From Clostridiales bacterium (GTDB lineage: Bacteria > Bacillota > Clostridia > Peptostreptococcales > Natronincolaceae): a stretch of DNA of 64,000 nucleotides. This document shows, piece by piece, positions 18,132 to 26,783 of the stretch (its first letter is position 1; each line of letters begins with the position of its first letter). Made by a program: the position numbers and the translations under genes. The notes under the pieces were generated by a model. It was given only the letters and a program-made list of their open reading frames with translations. It did no database searches and was not told where the DNA came from. The stretch lies in NCBI GenBank assembly GCA_012519835.1, contig JAAYPJ010000018.1, positions 1 to 64,000 on the forward strand. The letters are read 5' to 3'.

Positions 18132-19271
18132 ATGGGTACCATAGCTTTGTATATACACATTCCTTTTTGTCAAAAAAAATGCAATTATTGTGATTTTAAC
18201 TCTTATAGCGGCAAGCAACATCTTATCAGGGATTATATAGAAGCATTAAAGAAAGAAATAAGAATGAATAAGAATGTGCTGGACAGTAACAAAATAAGCA
18301 CAATATTTTTCGGCGGTGGCACTCCTTCCATATTGGAGGGCGATCAAATAGTCATTATTATGGATACAATAACAAAATATTGTGATATCGAAGAGAATGC
18401 CGAAGTTTCCATAGAGGCTAATCCGGGTACCTTGAGTCATGATAAGTTGGCAAAATATTATGATAGTGGAATCAACCGTTTAAGCATAGGATTACAGGCA
18501 TGCCAAAATGATTTGCTAAAAACATTGGGCAGGATTCATAGTTTTGAAGATTATTTAGAAAATTTAAAAGAAGCCAGGGAAATAGGGTTTTCAAACATAA
18601 ATACGGACCTGATGTTTTCGTTACCGGGTCAGAGCAAGGAAGACTTGGAAGAATGTTTGGAAAGGGTGGTATCTTTAAATATACCTCATATTTCCGCATA
18701 CAGTTTGATAATTGAAGAAGGTACCCTGTTTGGTGATTGGGTGGACAACAAAACAATTATACTCCCCGATGAGGAAATACAGTTAGAAATGTATCATAGT
18801 ACAATAAGATATTTAAAAGAGAAAAATTATATACATTATGAAATATCCAATTTTGCCAAGCCGGGATTTCAGTGCAGACATAACATGACATATTGGCATA
18901 ATGAGCCATATTTAGGTTTAGGCGCGGGTTCCCATTCCTATCTTAATAAAAAAAGATTTAACAACGTAAATGATATAGAAAAGTATATATATCTGGTGAA
19001 AAACGAGAGAACACCTGTAGAAAATGAGATAGATGTTTCGGACAAAGATGAAATCGGTGAAACCATGTTTCTGGGTTTAAGGTTAATAGAAGGGATTTCT
19101 GTCAAAAAATTTATTGAGCGGTTTAATGCTTCACCTTTTGAGATATACAGGGAGCAGATTGAAAAATTCTCAGCACAGGGTTTGCTGGAATACGACAAAG
19201 CGAATATCAGACTCACTCAAAGAGGTATTGACCTTTCCAACGTTGTTTTCCGGGAAATGTTATTAGATTAA
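18132..19271 (+). CDS. hemW: Radical SAM heme chaperone HemW
   Basis: HemW is a HemN-like radical SAM protein that binds and delivers heme; many copies are mislabelled as coproporphyrinogen oxidase. The cluster motif FCQKKCNYCDF follows the CxxxCxxC HemW pattern. The TIFFGGGTPS and RLSIGLQ segments fit the family. At 379 residues it has the shorter HemW length. Its place between lepA and hrcA is conserved. Confidence 0.95.
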   Translation: MGTIALYIHIPFCQKKCNYCDFNSYSGKQHLIRDYIEALKKEIRMNKNVLDSNKISTIFFGGGTPSILEGDQIVIIMDTITKYCDIEENAEVSIEANPGTLSHDKLAKYYDSGINRLSIGLQACQNDLLKTLGRIHSFEDYLENLKEAREIGFSNINTDLMFSLPGQSKEDLEECLERVVSLNIPHISAYSLIIEEGTLFGDWVDNKTIILPDEEIQLEMYHSTIRYLKEKNYIHYEISNFAKPGFQCRHNMTYWHNEPYLGLGAGSHSYLNKKRFNNVNDIEKYIYLVKNERTPVENEIDVSDKDEIGETMFLGLRLIEGISVKKFIERFNASPFEIYREQIEKFSAQGLLEYDKANIRLTQRGIDLSNVVFREMLLD

Positions 19272-19288
19272 ATTTTTCCTAAAAGCTA

Positions 19289-19317
19289 TTGACAAAAATA
19301 AGATGTAATGATATTTT
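19289..19317 (+). promoter_or_regulatory. Promoter of the hrcA-dnaK heat-shock operon
   Basis: TTGACA (19289-19294) and TATTTT (19312-19317) are 17 bases apart and lie just upstream of the CIRCE operator. A perfect TATAAT at 19323 is too far from the -35 box. Confidence 0.65.
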
Positions 19318-19330
19318 ATAGATATAATGA

Positions 19331-19357
19331 TTAGCACTCAATGACATAGAGTGCTAA
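19331..19357. promoter_or_regulatory. CIRCE operator
   Basis: TTAGCACTC (19331-19339), a 9-base spacer, and GAGTGCTAA (19349-19357) make a perfect match to the CIRCE consensus, the binding site of the HrcA repressor. It lies between the promoter and the hrcA start, so the operon is autoregulated and induced by heat. Confidence 0.98.
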
Positions 19358-19374
19358 CAACCCGAGGTGGTTCT

Positions 19375-20403
19375 ATGTTAAATGAAAGGAAGTTAAGAAT
19401 ACTTCAGGCTATTATTCAGGACTATATTGAAACTGCGGCACCTGTCGGTTCGAGAACATTGTCAAAAAGGTATAACCTTGGGATAAGCCCGGCGACTATT
19501 CGGAACGAGATGGCGGACTTGGAGGATTTGGGGTTTATTATACAGCCTTATACTTCGGCAGGGCGTGTCCCTTCGGATAAGGGTTACAGATTATACGTGG
19601 ATCAATTTATATCTTTGAAGAAGACAAAGGCCATAGAACAGGACTGTCTGGTGTTGGATTTGCTTCGTGAAATCGGGGAAATTGAACAGATGTTGCAGTA
19701 CAGTTCAAAAATATTGTCACAGCTGACCAACTACACTGCTATTGCCCTATCACCTCAGATAAAAGAGAGTAGATTAAGGCATATTCAATTGATACTTATC
19801 AACAGTGATCATTTGATTGTGATAATAATTACCGATAAGGGGATTATAAAAAAATCGGTGATCAGATTGGATGACAAAATTGATAGGGATAGTGTCCAGG
19901 TCATATCTAATTTCTTAAACGACAAACTTCATGGTTTAGCTGTGAAGGATATTACAACAGAGCTGATTAAAACATTGAGTGCGGAATATGCGCATCTGGG
20001 TGGTCTGATTGAAAAGATAATTTCTGAAATATTTCAGTCACTGGACGAAATCAATGATATAGACATATTCCTGGACGGGGTTATGAATATATTCAATTTT
20101 CCGGAATATAACGACGTTTTAAGAGCAAGGTCGTTTCTGGAACTGTTAGAAAAAAAGGAGTTATTGAGTAATCTGATTACTTCTTTCGAGGATGAGGGGC
20201 TCAACGTTTCAATCGGTAGTGAAAATACGTATGAAGAAGTAAAGGATTGCAGCCTGGTTACCGCCACCTACAAAATGGATGATACAATTTTGGGCTGGTT
20301 AAGTATTATAGGGCCCACAAGAATGGATTATTCCACTGTGGTGAGCGTGATGACTCAAGTCAGTGAATTTATTATGGAATTACTGAATAGCAAACATAAA
20401 TAA
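19375..20403 (+). CDS. hrcA: Heat-inducible transcription repressor HrcA
   Basis: HrcA binds CIRCE and represses the dnaK and groE operons, and needs GroEL for activity. The N-terminal winged helix (LNERKLRILQAIIQDYI onwards, with PVGSRTLSKRY and SPATIRNEMADLEDLG) and the C-terminal GAF-like domain are both present. Start at 19375 because GAGGTGG lies 5 bases upstream; the longer frame would begin within CIRCE. The gene is 342 residues and heads the operon. Confidence 0.98.
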   Translation: MLNERKLRILQAIIQDYIETAAPVGSRTLSKRYNLGISPATIRNEMADLEDLGFIIQPYTSAGRVPSDKGYRLYVDQFISLKKTKAIEQDCLVLDLLREIGEIEQMLQYSSKILSQLTNYTAIALSPQIKESRLRHIQLILINSDHLIVIIITDKGIIKKSVIRLDDKIDRDSVQVISNFLNDKLHGLAVKDITTELIKTLSAEYAHLGGLIEKIISEIFQSLDEINDIDIFLDGVMNIFNFPEYNDVLRARSFLELLEKKELLSNLITSFEDEGLNVSIGSENTYEEVKDCSLVTATYKMDDTILGWLSIIGPTRMDYSTVVSVMTQVSEFIMELLNSKHK

Positions 20404-20412
20404 AATGTCAGG

Positions 20413-20459
20413 AATAGGTAATAGTGTAGGGTGGTTATTGCCCTGCACTGCTACCTATT
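20413..20459 (+). promoter_or_regulatory. Long hairpin between hrcA and grpE
   Basis: AATAGGTAATAGTGTAGGG (20413-20431) pairs imperfectly with CCCTGCACTGCTACCTATT (20441-20459) around a 9-base loop. No T-run follows. It probably acts as an mRNA stability or processing element inside the heat-shock operon, allowing unequal levels of HrcA and the chaperones. Confidence 0.6.
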
Positions 20460-20532
20460 ACCTATGTAATTGATTTTGTTTTTGGTGTATTACATAGTAA
20501 TAATGACAATTAATTAGGGCAGGTGAAAGATA

Positions 20533-21144
20533 GTGAATGAAATTAAAAGAGAAACTGAACATGAAGAAACCGCAGCACTAAGGGGGCAAGAAGTCGAAAC
20601 ATCGGAATGGGATGAAGAAACAGCCGACAGTAATTTAGAGGCTGTTATAGACGAAATGGAGGGGCAGGAAGAAGGTCCTGTCAGTTTGGAGGAAAAATTG
20701 GAAAAGAAAACAGCCCAGTACGAGGATATACTTGATCGATTTCAGAGATTGCAGGCGGATTTTGCAAACTACAAAAAACGCGTCAGAAAAGAAAAAGATG
20801 AAATTTTTCTTTATGCAAACGAAGAAATTGCATTTGATCTGTTGAATACTATAGATAGTTTGGAGGGAGCCATGAAGCCTAAAAATAGGCCTGATAATTC
20901 CGAAGAATTTGATTCTATATTGGGTGGCATCAATTTAGTGTATAAACAATTGATAGATACCTTGGCCAGACATGGGATAGAAGAAATTGAGGCCTTAGGC
21001 AAACCTTTCGATATGAATTTTCATCATGCCATAGCACAGGAAGAAGTGGAGTGTGAGCCGGGCTATGTTATAGAGGTGCTTCAAAAAGGTTATAAAATAA
21101 ATAAAAGAGTGCTGAGACCGGCGATGGTTAAAGTGTCAAAATAG
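20533..21144 (+). CDS. grpE: Nucleotide exchange factor GrpE
   Basis: GrpE releases ADP from DnaK. The protein begins with an acidic, low-complexity tail (to about residue 55). It continues with the long dimerisation helix and the C-terminal beta domain, which holds the family signature ending in VLRPAMVKVSK. GTG start with an AGGTGA site; 203 residues. It lies between hrcA and dnaK in the standard order. Confidence 0.97.
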   Translation: MNEIKRETEHEETAALRGQEVETSEWDEETADSNLEAVIDEMEGQEEGPVSLEEKLEKKTAQYEDILDRFQRLQADFANYKKRVRKEKDEIFLYANEEIAFDLLNTIDSLEGAMKPKNRPDNSEEFDSILGGINLVYKQLIDTLARHGIEEIEALGKPFDMNFHHAIAQEEVECEPGYVIEVLQKGYKINKRVLRPAMVKVSK

Positions 21145-21193
21145 AAAATAAATTGGATCTTTAATTTGCATATATTGAGGAGGGAATGATAAT

Positions 21194-23041
21194 ATGGGTA
21201 AAGTTATAGGAATAGATTTAGGAACAACAAATTCATGTGTCGCCGTGTTAGAAGGCGGGGAACCCGTTGTAATTACAAATAGTGAGGGTAACAGAATAAC
21301 ACCGTCTGTTGTAGCTTTTGGTAAAGACGGTGAAAGAATTGTAGGGGAACCTGCAAAAAGACAGGCTGTGGTAAACCCGGACAAAACAATTATGTCAATT
21401 AAAACGCGAATGGGTTCCGATTATAAGGTGGATATTGATGGGAAGAAATATACGCCCCAGGATATTTCCGCAATGATCCTTCAAAAATTAAAAACAGACG
21501 CCGAGGCCTATCTTGGAGAAACTGTAACCGATGCGGTGATTACCGTACCGGCCTATTTTACGGATAGCCAGAGGCAGGCGACCCACGACGCAGGGAAAAT
21601 CGCGGGATTGAATGTACAAAGGATTATAAATGAGCCGACGGCGGCTTCTTTGGCTTATGGACTGGACAAAGTAGAAGAACAGCAAAAAATATTAGTATAT
21701 GATTTGGGCGGAGGAACCTTCGACGTATCTATATTAGACCTCGGGGACGGGGTATTCGAAGTATTATCGACCAATGGAAACAACCATTTGGGCGGGGATG
21801 ATTTTGATAAAGAAATAATAAATTATATTGCCGAGGAATTTAAAAGAAAAGAAGGCGTAGACTTAAGAGAGGACAGTATGTCTTTACAAAGATTAAATGA
21901 GGCGGTAGAACAAGCGAAAAAAGAACTTTCAAGTACTTTGACAACAAATATTAATCTACCGTTTATCACTGCAACCAGTACAGGGCCAAAACATTTAAAT
22001 ATGGATTTAACCAGGGCCAAGTTTGAAGAATTGGTATCACATTTAATAGGGAAGACCAAAGAACCTATGAAAATAGCTATAAGCGATGCCGGTTTATCGG
22101 CTAATGATATCGACAAGGTAATTTTAGTGGGCGGCTCCACCAGAATTCCTGCGGTACAACAGCTTGTAAAAAACATTACAGGCAAGGATCCGCACAAGGG
22201 AATAAACCCGGACGAATGTGTTGCATTAGGTGCGGCCATCCAAGCGGGTGTGCTCACGGGGGAAGTCAGGGATGTACTGTTGTTGGACGTAACCCCACTA
22301 TCGCTGGGGATTGAAACCTTGGGAGGGGTATCCACCAGATTGATAGAAAGGAATACAACAATACCCACAAGAAAGAGCCAGATTTTTTCCACTGCCGAGG
22401 ATAACCAACCTGCTGTTGATATCCACGTATTGCAGGGAGAAAGACAATTGGCACTGGACAATGTTACCCTGGGAAGGTTTAAATTAGACGGCATAGCACC
22501 GGCACCCAGAGGAATTCCCCAAATTGAGGTTACCTTTGACATTGATGCCAACGGTATCGTAAATGTTTCCGCTAAAGATTTGGGAACAGGCAAGGAGCAG
22601 AAAATAACAATAACAGCGTCGACTAACTTAAGTGAAGAAGAGGTTGAAAGGAAGATCAAGGAAGCAGAACAATTTGCGGAAGAGGATAAAAAACGCAAAG
22701 AGGCGATTGAAACTAAGAATCAGGCGGATAGTTTGATATACCAATCAGAAAAAACGTTAAAAGAGATGGAAGGTAAGATAAGCCCTGAAGAAGAGGTAGG
22801 GGTAAAAACGGAAATAGAAAAGTTGAAAAAAACGGTGGAAAGTGGTAATGTAGAAGATATAAAGAAATCAATCGAAGACTTGAATGCCGCATTTGCACCT
22901 ATAACACAGAAAATGTACGAACAAGCTGCACAAGCGCAACAAGCCGGGGGAGAAACACAAGGTGAAGGTGCCACCCATAAAGATAATGTAGTTGATGCGG
23001 AATATGAAGTTGTAGATGAGGATGAACCTTCGGAGGGCTAA
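21194..23041 (+). CDS. dnaK: Chaperone protein DnaK (Hsp70)
   Basis: DnaK is the ATP-driven Hsp70 chaperone of the cytoplasm. It opens with [15 protein letters not shown], then shows [14 protein letters not shown] and [10 protein letters not shown] in the ATPase domain. The substrate-binding domain follows, and the acidic tail ends in [10 protein letters not shown]. The length of 615 residues suits Gram-positive DnaK. GAGGAGGGA ribosome site. Controlled through CIRCE upstream of hrcA. Confidence 0.99.
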   Translation: MGKVIGIDLGTTNSCVAVLEGGEPVVITNSEGNRITPSVVAFGKDGERIVGEPAKRQAVVNPDKTIMSIKTRMGSDYKVDIDGKKYTPQDISAMILQKLKTDAEAYLGETVTDAVITVPAYFTDSQRQATHDAGKIAGLNVQRIINEPTAASLAYGLDKVEEQQKILVYDLGGGTFDVSILDLGDGVFEVLSTNGNNHLGGDDFDKEIINYIAEEFKRKEGVDLREDSMSLQRLNEAVEQAKKELSSTLTTNINLPFITATSTGPKHLNMDLTRAKFEELVSHLIGKTKEPMKIAISDAGLSANDIDKVILVGGSTRIPAVQQLVKNITGKDPHKGINPDECVALGAAIQAGVLTGEVRDVLLLDVTPLSLGIETLGGVSTRLIERNTTIPTRKSQIFSTAEDNQPAVDIHVLQGERQLALDNVTLGRFKLDGIAPAPRGIPQIEVTFDIDANGIVNVSAKDLGTGKEQKITITASTNLSEEEVERKIKEAEQFAEEDKKRKEAIETKNQADSLIYQSEKTLKEMEGKISPEEEVGVKTEIEKLKKTVESGNVEDIKKSIEDLNAAFAPITQKMYEQAAQAQQAGGETQGEGATHKDNVVDAEYEVVDEDEPSEG

Positions 23042-23064
23042 AATTAATAACAATTTATTTATTC

Positions 23065-23086
23065 GAGGACACCTTAAGGTGTCCTC
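23065..23086 (+). terminator. Perfect palindrome between dnaK and dnaJ
   Basis: GAGGACACC and GGTGTCCTC flank TTAA, forming a 9-base stem (23065-23073 with 23078-23086). A second stem, CAGACTT with AAGTTTG, follows at about 23105-23133. There is no long T-run, so partial termination or protection of the dnaK mRNA is likelier than full termination. Confidence 0.6.
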
Positions 23087-23168
23087 AAAATTACTGAAGA
23101 CAAGCAGACTTCTGAGCCAAAAGTTTGTCTGTATTAAATATTTTTGTATTTAGCAAGGTGGTGAAACA

Positions 23169-24308
23169 GTGAGCAAACGCGATTATTACGATGTATTGGG
23201 GATCGGCAGGGATGCAAATGAACAAGATATAAAGAAAGCTTATCGTAAATTGGCTATGAAATATCATCCGGATAGAAATCCCGACAGTAAGGAAGCAGAG
23301 GAAAAATTTAAAGAGGTAAATGAGGCTTATGAGATACTGAGTTCACCGGAAAAAAAGCAAAGATATGATCAATTTGGCCATGCGGGTGTAAGCGGAAATG
23401 GTACCGGAGGTTTTGGTGGATTTGGTGGGTTTGATGGATTTGGTGGATTTGACAGTGTGTTTGACATGTTTGATATGTTCGGAGGAGGTTTTGCATCTTC
23501 CAGGAGGAACAGGGGGCCGCAAAAAGGTGCGGATTTACAGTATGGAATAACTATTACATTTGAAGAGGCGGCTTTCGGGACAGATAAAGAAATCGAATTT
23601 TATAGAAATGATGCTTGCAATGTTTGCGACGGAACAGGTGCAAAGCCCGGAACCTCAACCAGCGTATGTAGCAAATGCAATGGGACCGGGGAGATGCAAA
23701 CCGTTACAAGAACCCCATTAGGCCAAATGATCAGAACAAGTGTGTGTAACCAATGTGGCGGGGAAGGTACAGTTATAGAAACTCCGTGCAACAAATGCGG
23801 GGGTAAAGGCAGAATCAAAAAACAAAGGAAACTGAAGGTGAAAATACCTGCAGGTGTGGACACCGGATCAATAATATCTATACGTGGTGAAGGCGAACCC
23901 GGGAGCAGGGGCGGACCCAAGGGGGACTTATATGTAACTATCAATGTACTTCCGCATAAAATATTTAAAAGAGAAGGTTACGATATTATTTGTGAAATGC
24001 CTATTACATTCGTCCAGGCGGCCCTAGGTGATGAGTTGGAGGTCCCCACACTTGAGGGGAAAGTAAAATATAAAATGCCCGAGGGTACACAGAGTGGCAC
24101 TGTATTCAGATTGAGATCAAAGGGCATTGTTAATCCAAAAGGATATGGTAAAGGAGATCAATATGTAAGGGTAATAATAGAAGTGCCGACAAAGCTTTCA
24201 GAAAGTCAAAAAGACATATTAAAGAAATTTGCTTCCGAGAGCGGTGAGGAAATACATCAGCAAAAAAAAACATTCTTTAACAAGGTGAAGGATGTTTTTG
24301 GTGTATAA
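23169..24308 (+). CDS. dnaJ: Chaperone protein DnaJ (Hsp40)
   Basis: DnaJ stimulates DnaK ATP hydrolysis and delivers substrates. The J domain carries the HPD motif (YHPDRNP), followed by a Gly/Phe-rich linker. Four CxxCxGxG zinc repeats ([32 protein letters not shown]) and the C-terminal binding domains come next. GTG start; 379 residues. It closes the hrcA-grpE-dnaK-dnaJ operon. Confidence 0.99.
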   Translation: MSKRDYYDVLGIGRDANEQDIKKAYRKLAMKYHPDRNPDSKEAEEKFKEVNEAYEILSSPEKKQRYDQFGHAGVSGNGTGGFGGFGGFDGFGGFDSVFDMFDMFGGGFASSRRNRGPQKGADLQYGITITFEEAAFGTDKEIEFYRNDACNVCDGTGAKPGTSTSVCSKCNGTGEMQTVTRTPLGQMIRTSVCNQCGGEGTVIETPCNKCGGKGRIKKQRKLKVKIPAGVDTGSIISIRGEGEPGSRGGPKGDLYVTINVLPHKIFKREGYDIICEMPITFVQAALGDELEVPTLEGKVKYKMPEGTQSGTVFRLRSKGIVNPKGYGKGDQYVRVIIEVPTKLSESQKDILKKFASESGEEIHQQKKTFFNKVKDVFGV

Positions 24309-24387
24309 TGAATATTAGACTGCTAACTTTTAAAATTAAAGGGTATAATATACAGAAACTTAGTGCATCATTAGGAGATGTGATCTG

Positions 24388-25329
24388 ATGAAATGGATTG
24401 AGGTGTCGATAAAAACTACTACCGGAGCAATAGAGGCGGTTGCTAACGTACTTTATGAAGCAGGTGTATCAGGGGTCGTGATAGAGGACCCCCACGATAT
24501 TATTTTAGCAAATAACGATGAAAATGCATGGGATTATATAGACGAGTCTTTGATTAATCTGGAGGAAGGAGCCATAGTGAAGGGATATATCCCGGAATCT
24601 TCGGACCTTATAGACAAAATAGACCTGGTTAAACAGTTGGTGGCTGCCTTGCCTCAGTTTGGATTAAATATCGGTGCAGGGGAAGTCAGTACTGTCGAGG
24701 TAAATGAACAGGATTGGGACACTTCGTGGAAAAAGTATTATAAACCTACTAAAATAGGTAACCGAATTGTAATCAAGCCCGTCTGGGAAGAATACGAGCC
24801 GAAACAGGACGAAATTATTGTTAAAATGGATCCGGGCATGGCATTTGGCACAGGTACTCATGAAACCACGATAATGTGTGTGCGACAATTAGAACAACAC
24901 GTCTCCGAAAAATGTACTGTTTTTGATATCGGTTGTGGAAGCGGTATACTGTCAATTGTGGCCGCCAAACTGGGCGCCGAAAAGGTTATAGGTGTGGATT
25001 ATGATGAGGTAGCCGTCAATGTGGCCGGAAAAAATATAAAGGAAAATAACGTTGATGATATTGTAGAAATAAAACATGGAAATTTAATGGACATGGTTAT
25101 GGAGAAAGCAAATATAATTGTAGCAAATATTACAGCGGATATAATTATGCTTTTGAGCAAGGATATAAAAAGGTTTTTAAACAGCTGTGGACTTTTCATT
25201 ACTTCAGGAATTATTATAGATAAAACGAAAGAAGTTGAGGAAAATTTGATTGCAAATGGTTTGGAAGTAGTAAAGGTTGAGACAATGGGGGAATGGTCGA
25301 CAATTGTTTCTAAAATAAAGGGAGAATAG
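24388..25329 (+). CDS. prmA: Ribosomal protein L11 methyltransferase
   Basis: PrmA trimethylates ribosomal protein L11 using SAM. The substrate-recognition N-terminal domain is followed by a Rossmann methyltransferase fold. Motifs are MDPGMAFGTGTHETT, VFDIGCGSGIL (SAM site) and VANITADI, all typical of PrmA. 313 residues. Start ATG at 24388 after AGGAGATG. rsmE begins 1 base after the stop, so the two are cotranscribed. Confidence 0.97.
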   Translation: MKWIEVSIKTTTGAIEAVANVLYEAGVSGVVIEDPHDIILANNDENAWDYIDESLINLEEGAIVKGYIPESSDLIDKIDLVKQLVAALPQFGLNIGAGEVSTVEVNEQDWDTSWKKYYKPTKIGNRIVIKPVWEEYEPKQDEIIVKMDPGMAFGTGTHETTIMCVRQLEQHVSEKCTVFDIGCGSGILSIVAAKLGAEKVIGVDYDEVAVNVAGKNIKENNVDDIVEIKHGNLMDMVMEKANIIVANITADIIMLLSKDIKRFLNSCGLFITSGIIIDKTKEVEENLIANGLEVVKVETMGEWSTIVSKIKGE

Positions 25330-25330
25330 T

Positions 25331-26083
25331 ATGCATCGTTTTTTTGTTGATACCCGTCAGATTAATCCTGTACAAAATCAAATTATTATCATAAATGAGG
25401 ATGTTAAACATATTTCAAAAGTATTGAGACTCAGGGAAAAAGATACAGTTGAAATATGTGACGGTGCAAATATGGAATATATTTGCAAAATACAATCAGT
25501 CGGAAAAGATAATATAAAACTTTCAATTACGGAAAAAAAACAGTCGATCAGTGAACCTCCTATTAAGGTAATGCTCTACCAGGGGATTCCCAAGGGGAAC
25601 AAAATGGACCTGATTATACAGAAAACCGTGGAATTAGGAGTAACCGAAATTCTGCCCGTAGAAATGAAAAGAACCGTTGTGCAATTCAGTGGTGGCAGGG
25701 ATAAACAAAATAAAGTAGAACGTTGGCAAAAGATTGCTTTGGAGGCAGCAAAGCAAAGTAAGAGAGGAATAATTCCCACCGTTCATTTTCCGGTTAGTTT
25801 TGATGATGCATTGGAACATAGCGAAAGAAATCAATTAAATATAATGCCATACGAAAATGAAGACAAAAAAGGATTCAAGGATGTTATTAAATCATTGAAT
25901 AGTGACAATATAGACAAGGTGGGGATCTGGATCGGGCCTGAAGGCGGGTTGGACGAAAAAGAGGTAATAAAAGCCTCGGAAAACGGGACTTATACCATTA
26001 CATTAGGCCCCAGGATACTCAGGACGGAAACCGCAGGGCTTACCGTATTGAGCCTGATGATGTATGAATTGGGGGATCTGTAG
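25331..26083 (+). CDS. rsmE: 16S rRNA (uracil1498-N3)-methyltransferase RsmE
   Basis: RsmE is a SPOUT-class enzyme that methylates U1498 of 16S rRNA. The N-terminal PUA-like domain begins HRFFVDTRQI. The knot motif GIWIGPEGGLDEKE and the LGPRILRTETAGL segment form the SAM site. 250 residues, typical. It directly follows prmA, as in most Bacillota. Confidence 0.96.
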   Translation: MHRFFVDTRQINPVQNQIIIINEDVKHISKVLRLREKDTVEICDGANMEYICKIQSVGKDNIKLSITEKKQSISEPPIKVMLYQGIPKGNKMDLIIQKTVELGVTEILPVEMKRTVVQFSGGRDKQNKVERWQKIALEAAKQSKRGIIPTVHFPVSFDDALEHSERNQLNIMPYENEDKKGFKDVIKSLNSDNIDKVGIWIGPEGGLDEKEVIKASENGTYTITLGPRILRTETAGLTVLSLMMYELGDL

Positions 26084-26115
26084 ATATATATGCAATATAG
26101 CTGATAATGGCAATG

Positions 26116-26180
26116 CATTTTTTGTTAACCTGAAACGTGTAGAATTGATTTGGCCCGTGAAGGGTCTGTACTTAGAAATA
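26116..26180. repeat. Dispersed intergenic repeat ending in AGGGTCTGTA-like sequence, copy A
   Basis: The stretch TTTTTGTTAACCTGAAACGT through GTGAAGGGTCTGTACTTAG matches 44618-44681 at roughly three of four bases over about 64 positions, and it is less like 39669-39760. The general pattern resembles the GTCATCCTGAGCGAAGCGAAGGATCT type of repeat seen in many genomes. That recognition is from memory. Confidence 0.6.
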
Positions 26181-26243
26181 ATGCTACTGTATAATACAGT
26201 TCGTTGTGTTTTTAATAAAGAATGTTACAGGGAGGCGGGTTTT

Positions 26244-26543
26244 ATGTTTAAACCTCATAATTATGCATTTCAAATAGAAGTGACGGTACATTCCGTGTTC
26301 AAGAATGAAAAACACGGCATAGGCGGCATAGCGGATGCGGATTTTATTGAAAAGAATCCTTTTATTGCTATGGCCTTAGTGTTGGGTAATTTTTATAACA
26401 AGGTGCATATCAGTTTTAAGGAAAGGATAGATAATTTTTTCGCAAAATATTATGCGGAAATGGGCAAGAGCATATCAGAGATGGGAGAAGAGAAGATTAA
26501 GGATATAGTAAAGGATTTTATTGATATCGTGTCCACGATTTAA
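26244..26543 (+). CDS. Small conserved-looking protein of unknown function (99 aa)
   Basis: ATG at 26244 has GGAGG 8 bases upstream. The open frame continues upstream to 26064 only through repeat copy A, so that extension is rejected. The protein has a beta-strand-like start (YAFQIEVTVHSVF), a central hydrophobic segment (NPFIAMALVLGNF) and a C-terminal amphipathic helix. No signal peptide or known motif is seen. It stands between rsmE and mtaB, where the conserved block normally has nothing, so it is an accessory gene. Confidence 0.6.
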   Translation: MFKPHNYAFQIEVTVHSVFKNEKHGIGGIADADFIEKNPFIAMALVLGNFYNKVHISFKERIDNFFAKYYAEMGKSISEMGEEKIKDIVKDFIDIVSTI

Positions 26544-26550
26544 AATCCGA

Positions 26551-26602
26551 CATGTGGCATGGGGACGTTTCATGTGGCATGGGGACGTTTTGTTTGCCAC
26601 AT
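26551..26602. repeat. GGGGACG-core palindromic element, copy 2 (with 20-base duplication)
   Basis: A 20-base unit containing ATGTGGCA and GGGGACG is repeated exactly (26551-26570 and 26571-26590). The right arm TGCCACAT (26595-26602) is the reverse complement of the left arm ATGTGGCA. The core is shared with the element at 18063 but the arms differ. Confidence 0.7.
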
Positions 26603-26649
26603 TAATCTCACATCTCCTTGTGTCCATGGTCAGTATATTCTGATACATA

Positions 26650-26674
26650 CCCGCTTCTATAGGCGGGTTTTTTT
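26650..26674 (+). terminator. Terminator downstream of the 99-residue gene
   Basis: CCCGC (26650-26654) pairs with GCGGG (26663-26667) around an 8-base loop, followed by seven T. Standard intrinsic terminator. Confidence 0.7.
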
Positions 26675-26754
26675 GAAGCAACAGGAACGGTTATTTTTGC
26701 TTCATTCAACTAAAAAAATCTGTTTGAAGCAAAAAGAACTGTTCCTACTGCTTC
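26675..26754. repeat. Inverted pair of 29-base palindromic units
   Basis: Unit one (26675-26703) runs from GAAGCA to TGCTTC with an AGGAACGGTT core. Unit two (26726-26754) is the same unit in reverse orientation, agreeing at 25 of 29 positions. Each unit has complementary ends, and the pair forms one large hairpin with a 22-base loop. The GGAACGGTT core is close to the GGGGACG core of copies 1 and 2. Confidence 0.7.
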
Positions 26755-26783
26755 AATCATACTGAGGGAAGGATTTATCATAA

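Noticed and set aside
21823-22698. Long minus-strand frame of 291 codons opposite dnaK
   Set aside because: It lies entirely within dnaK and is an antisense frame produced by the codon bias of a highly expressed gene; no ribosome site or family resemblance.
26064-26243. Upstream extension of the 99-residue gene
   Set aside because: It runs through dispersed repeat copy A and overlaps the rsmE end; the good ribosome site is at 26231, just before the ATG at 26244.
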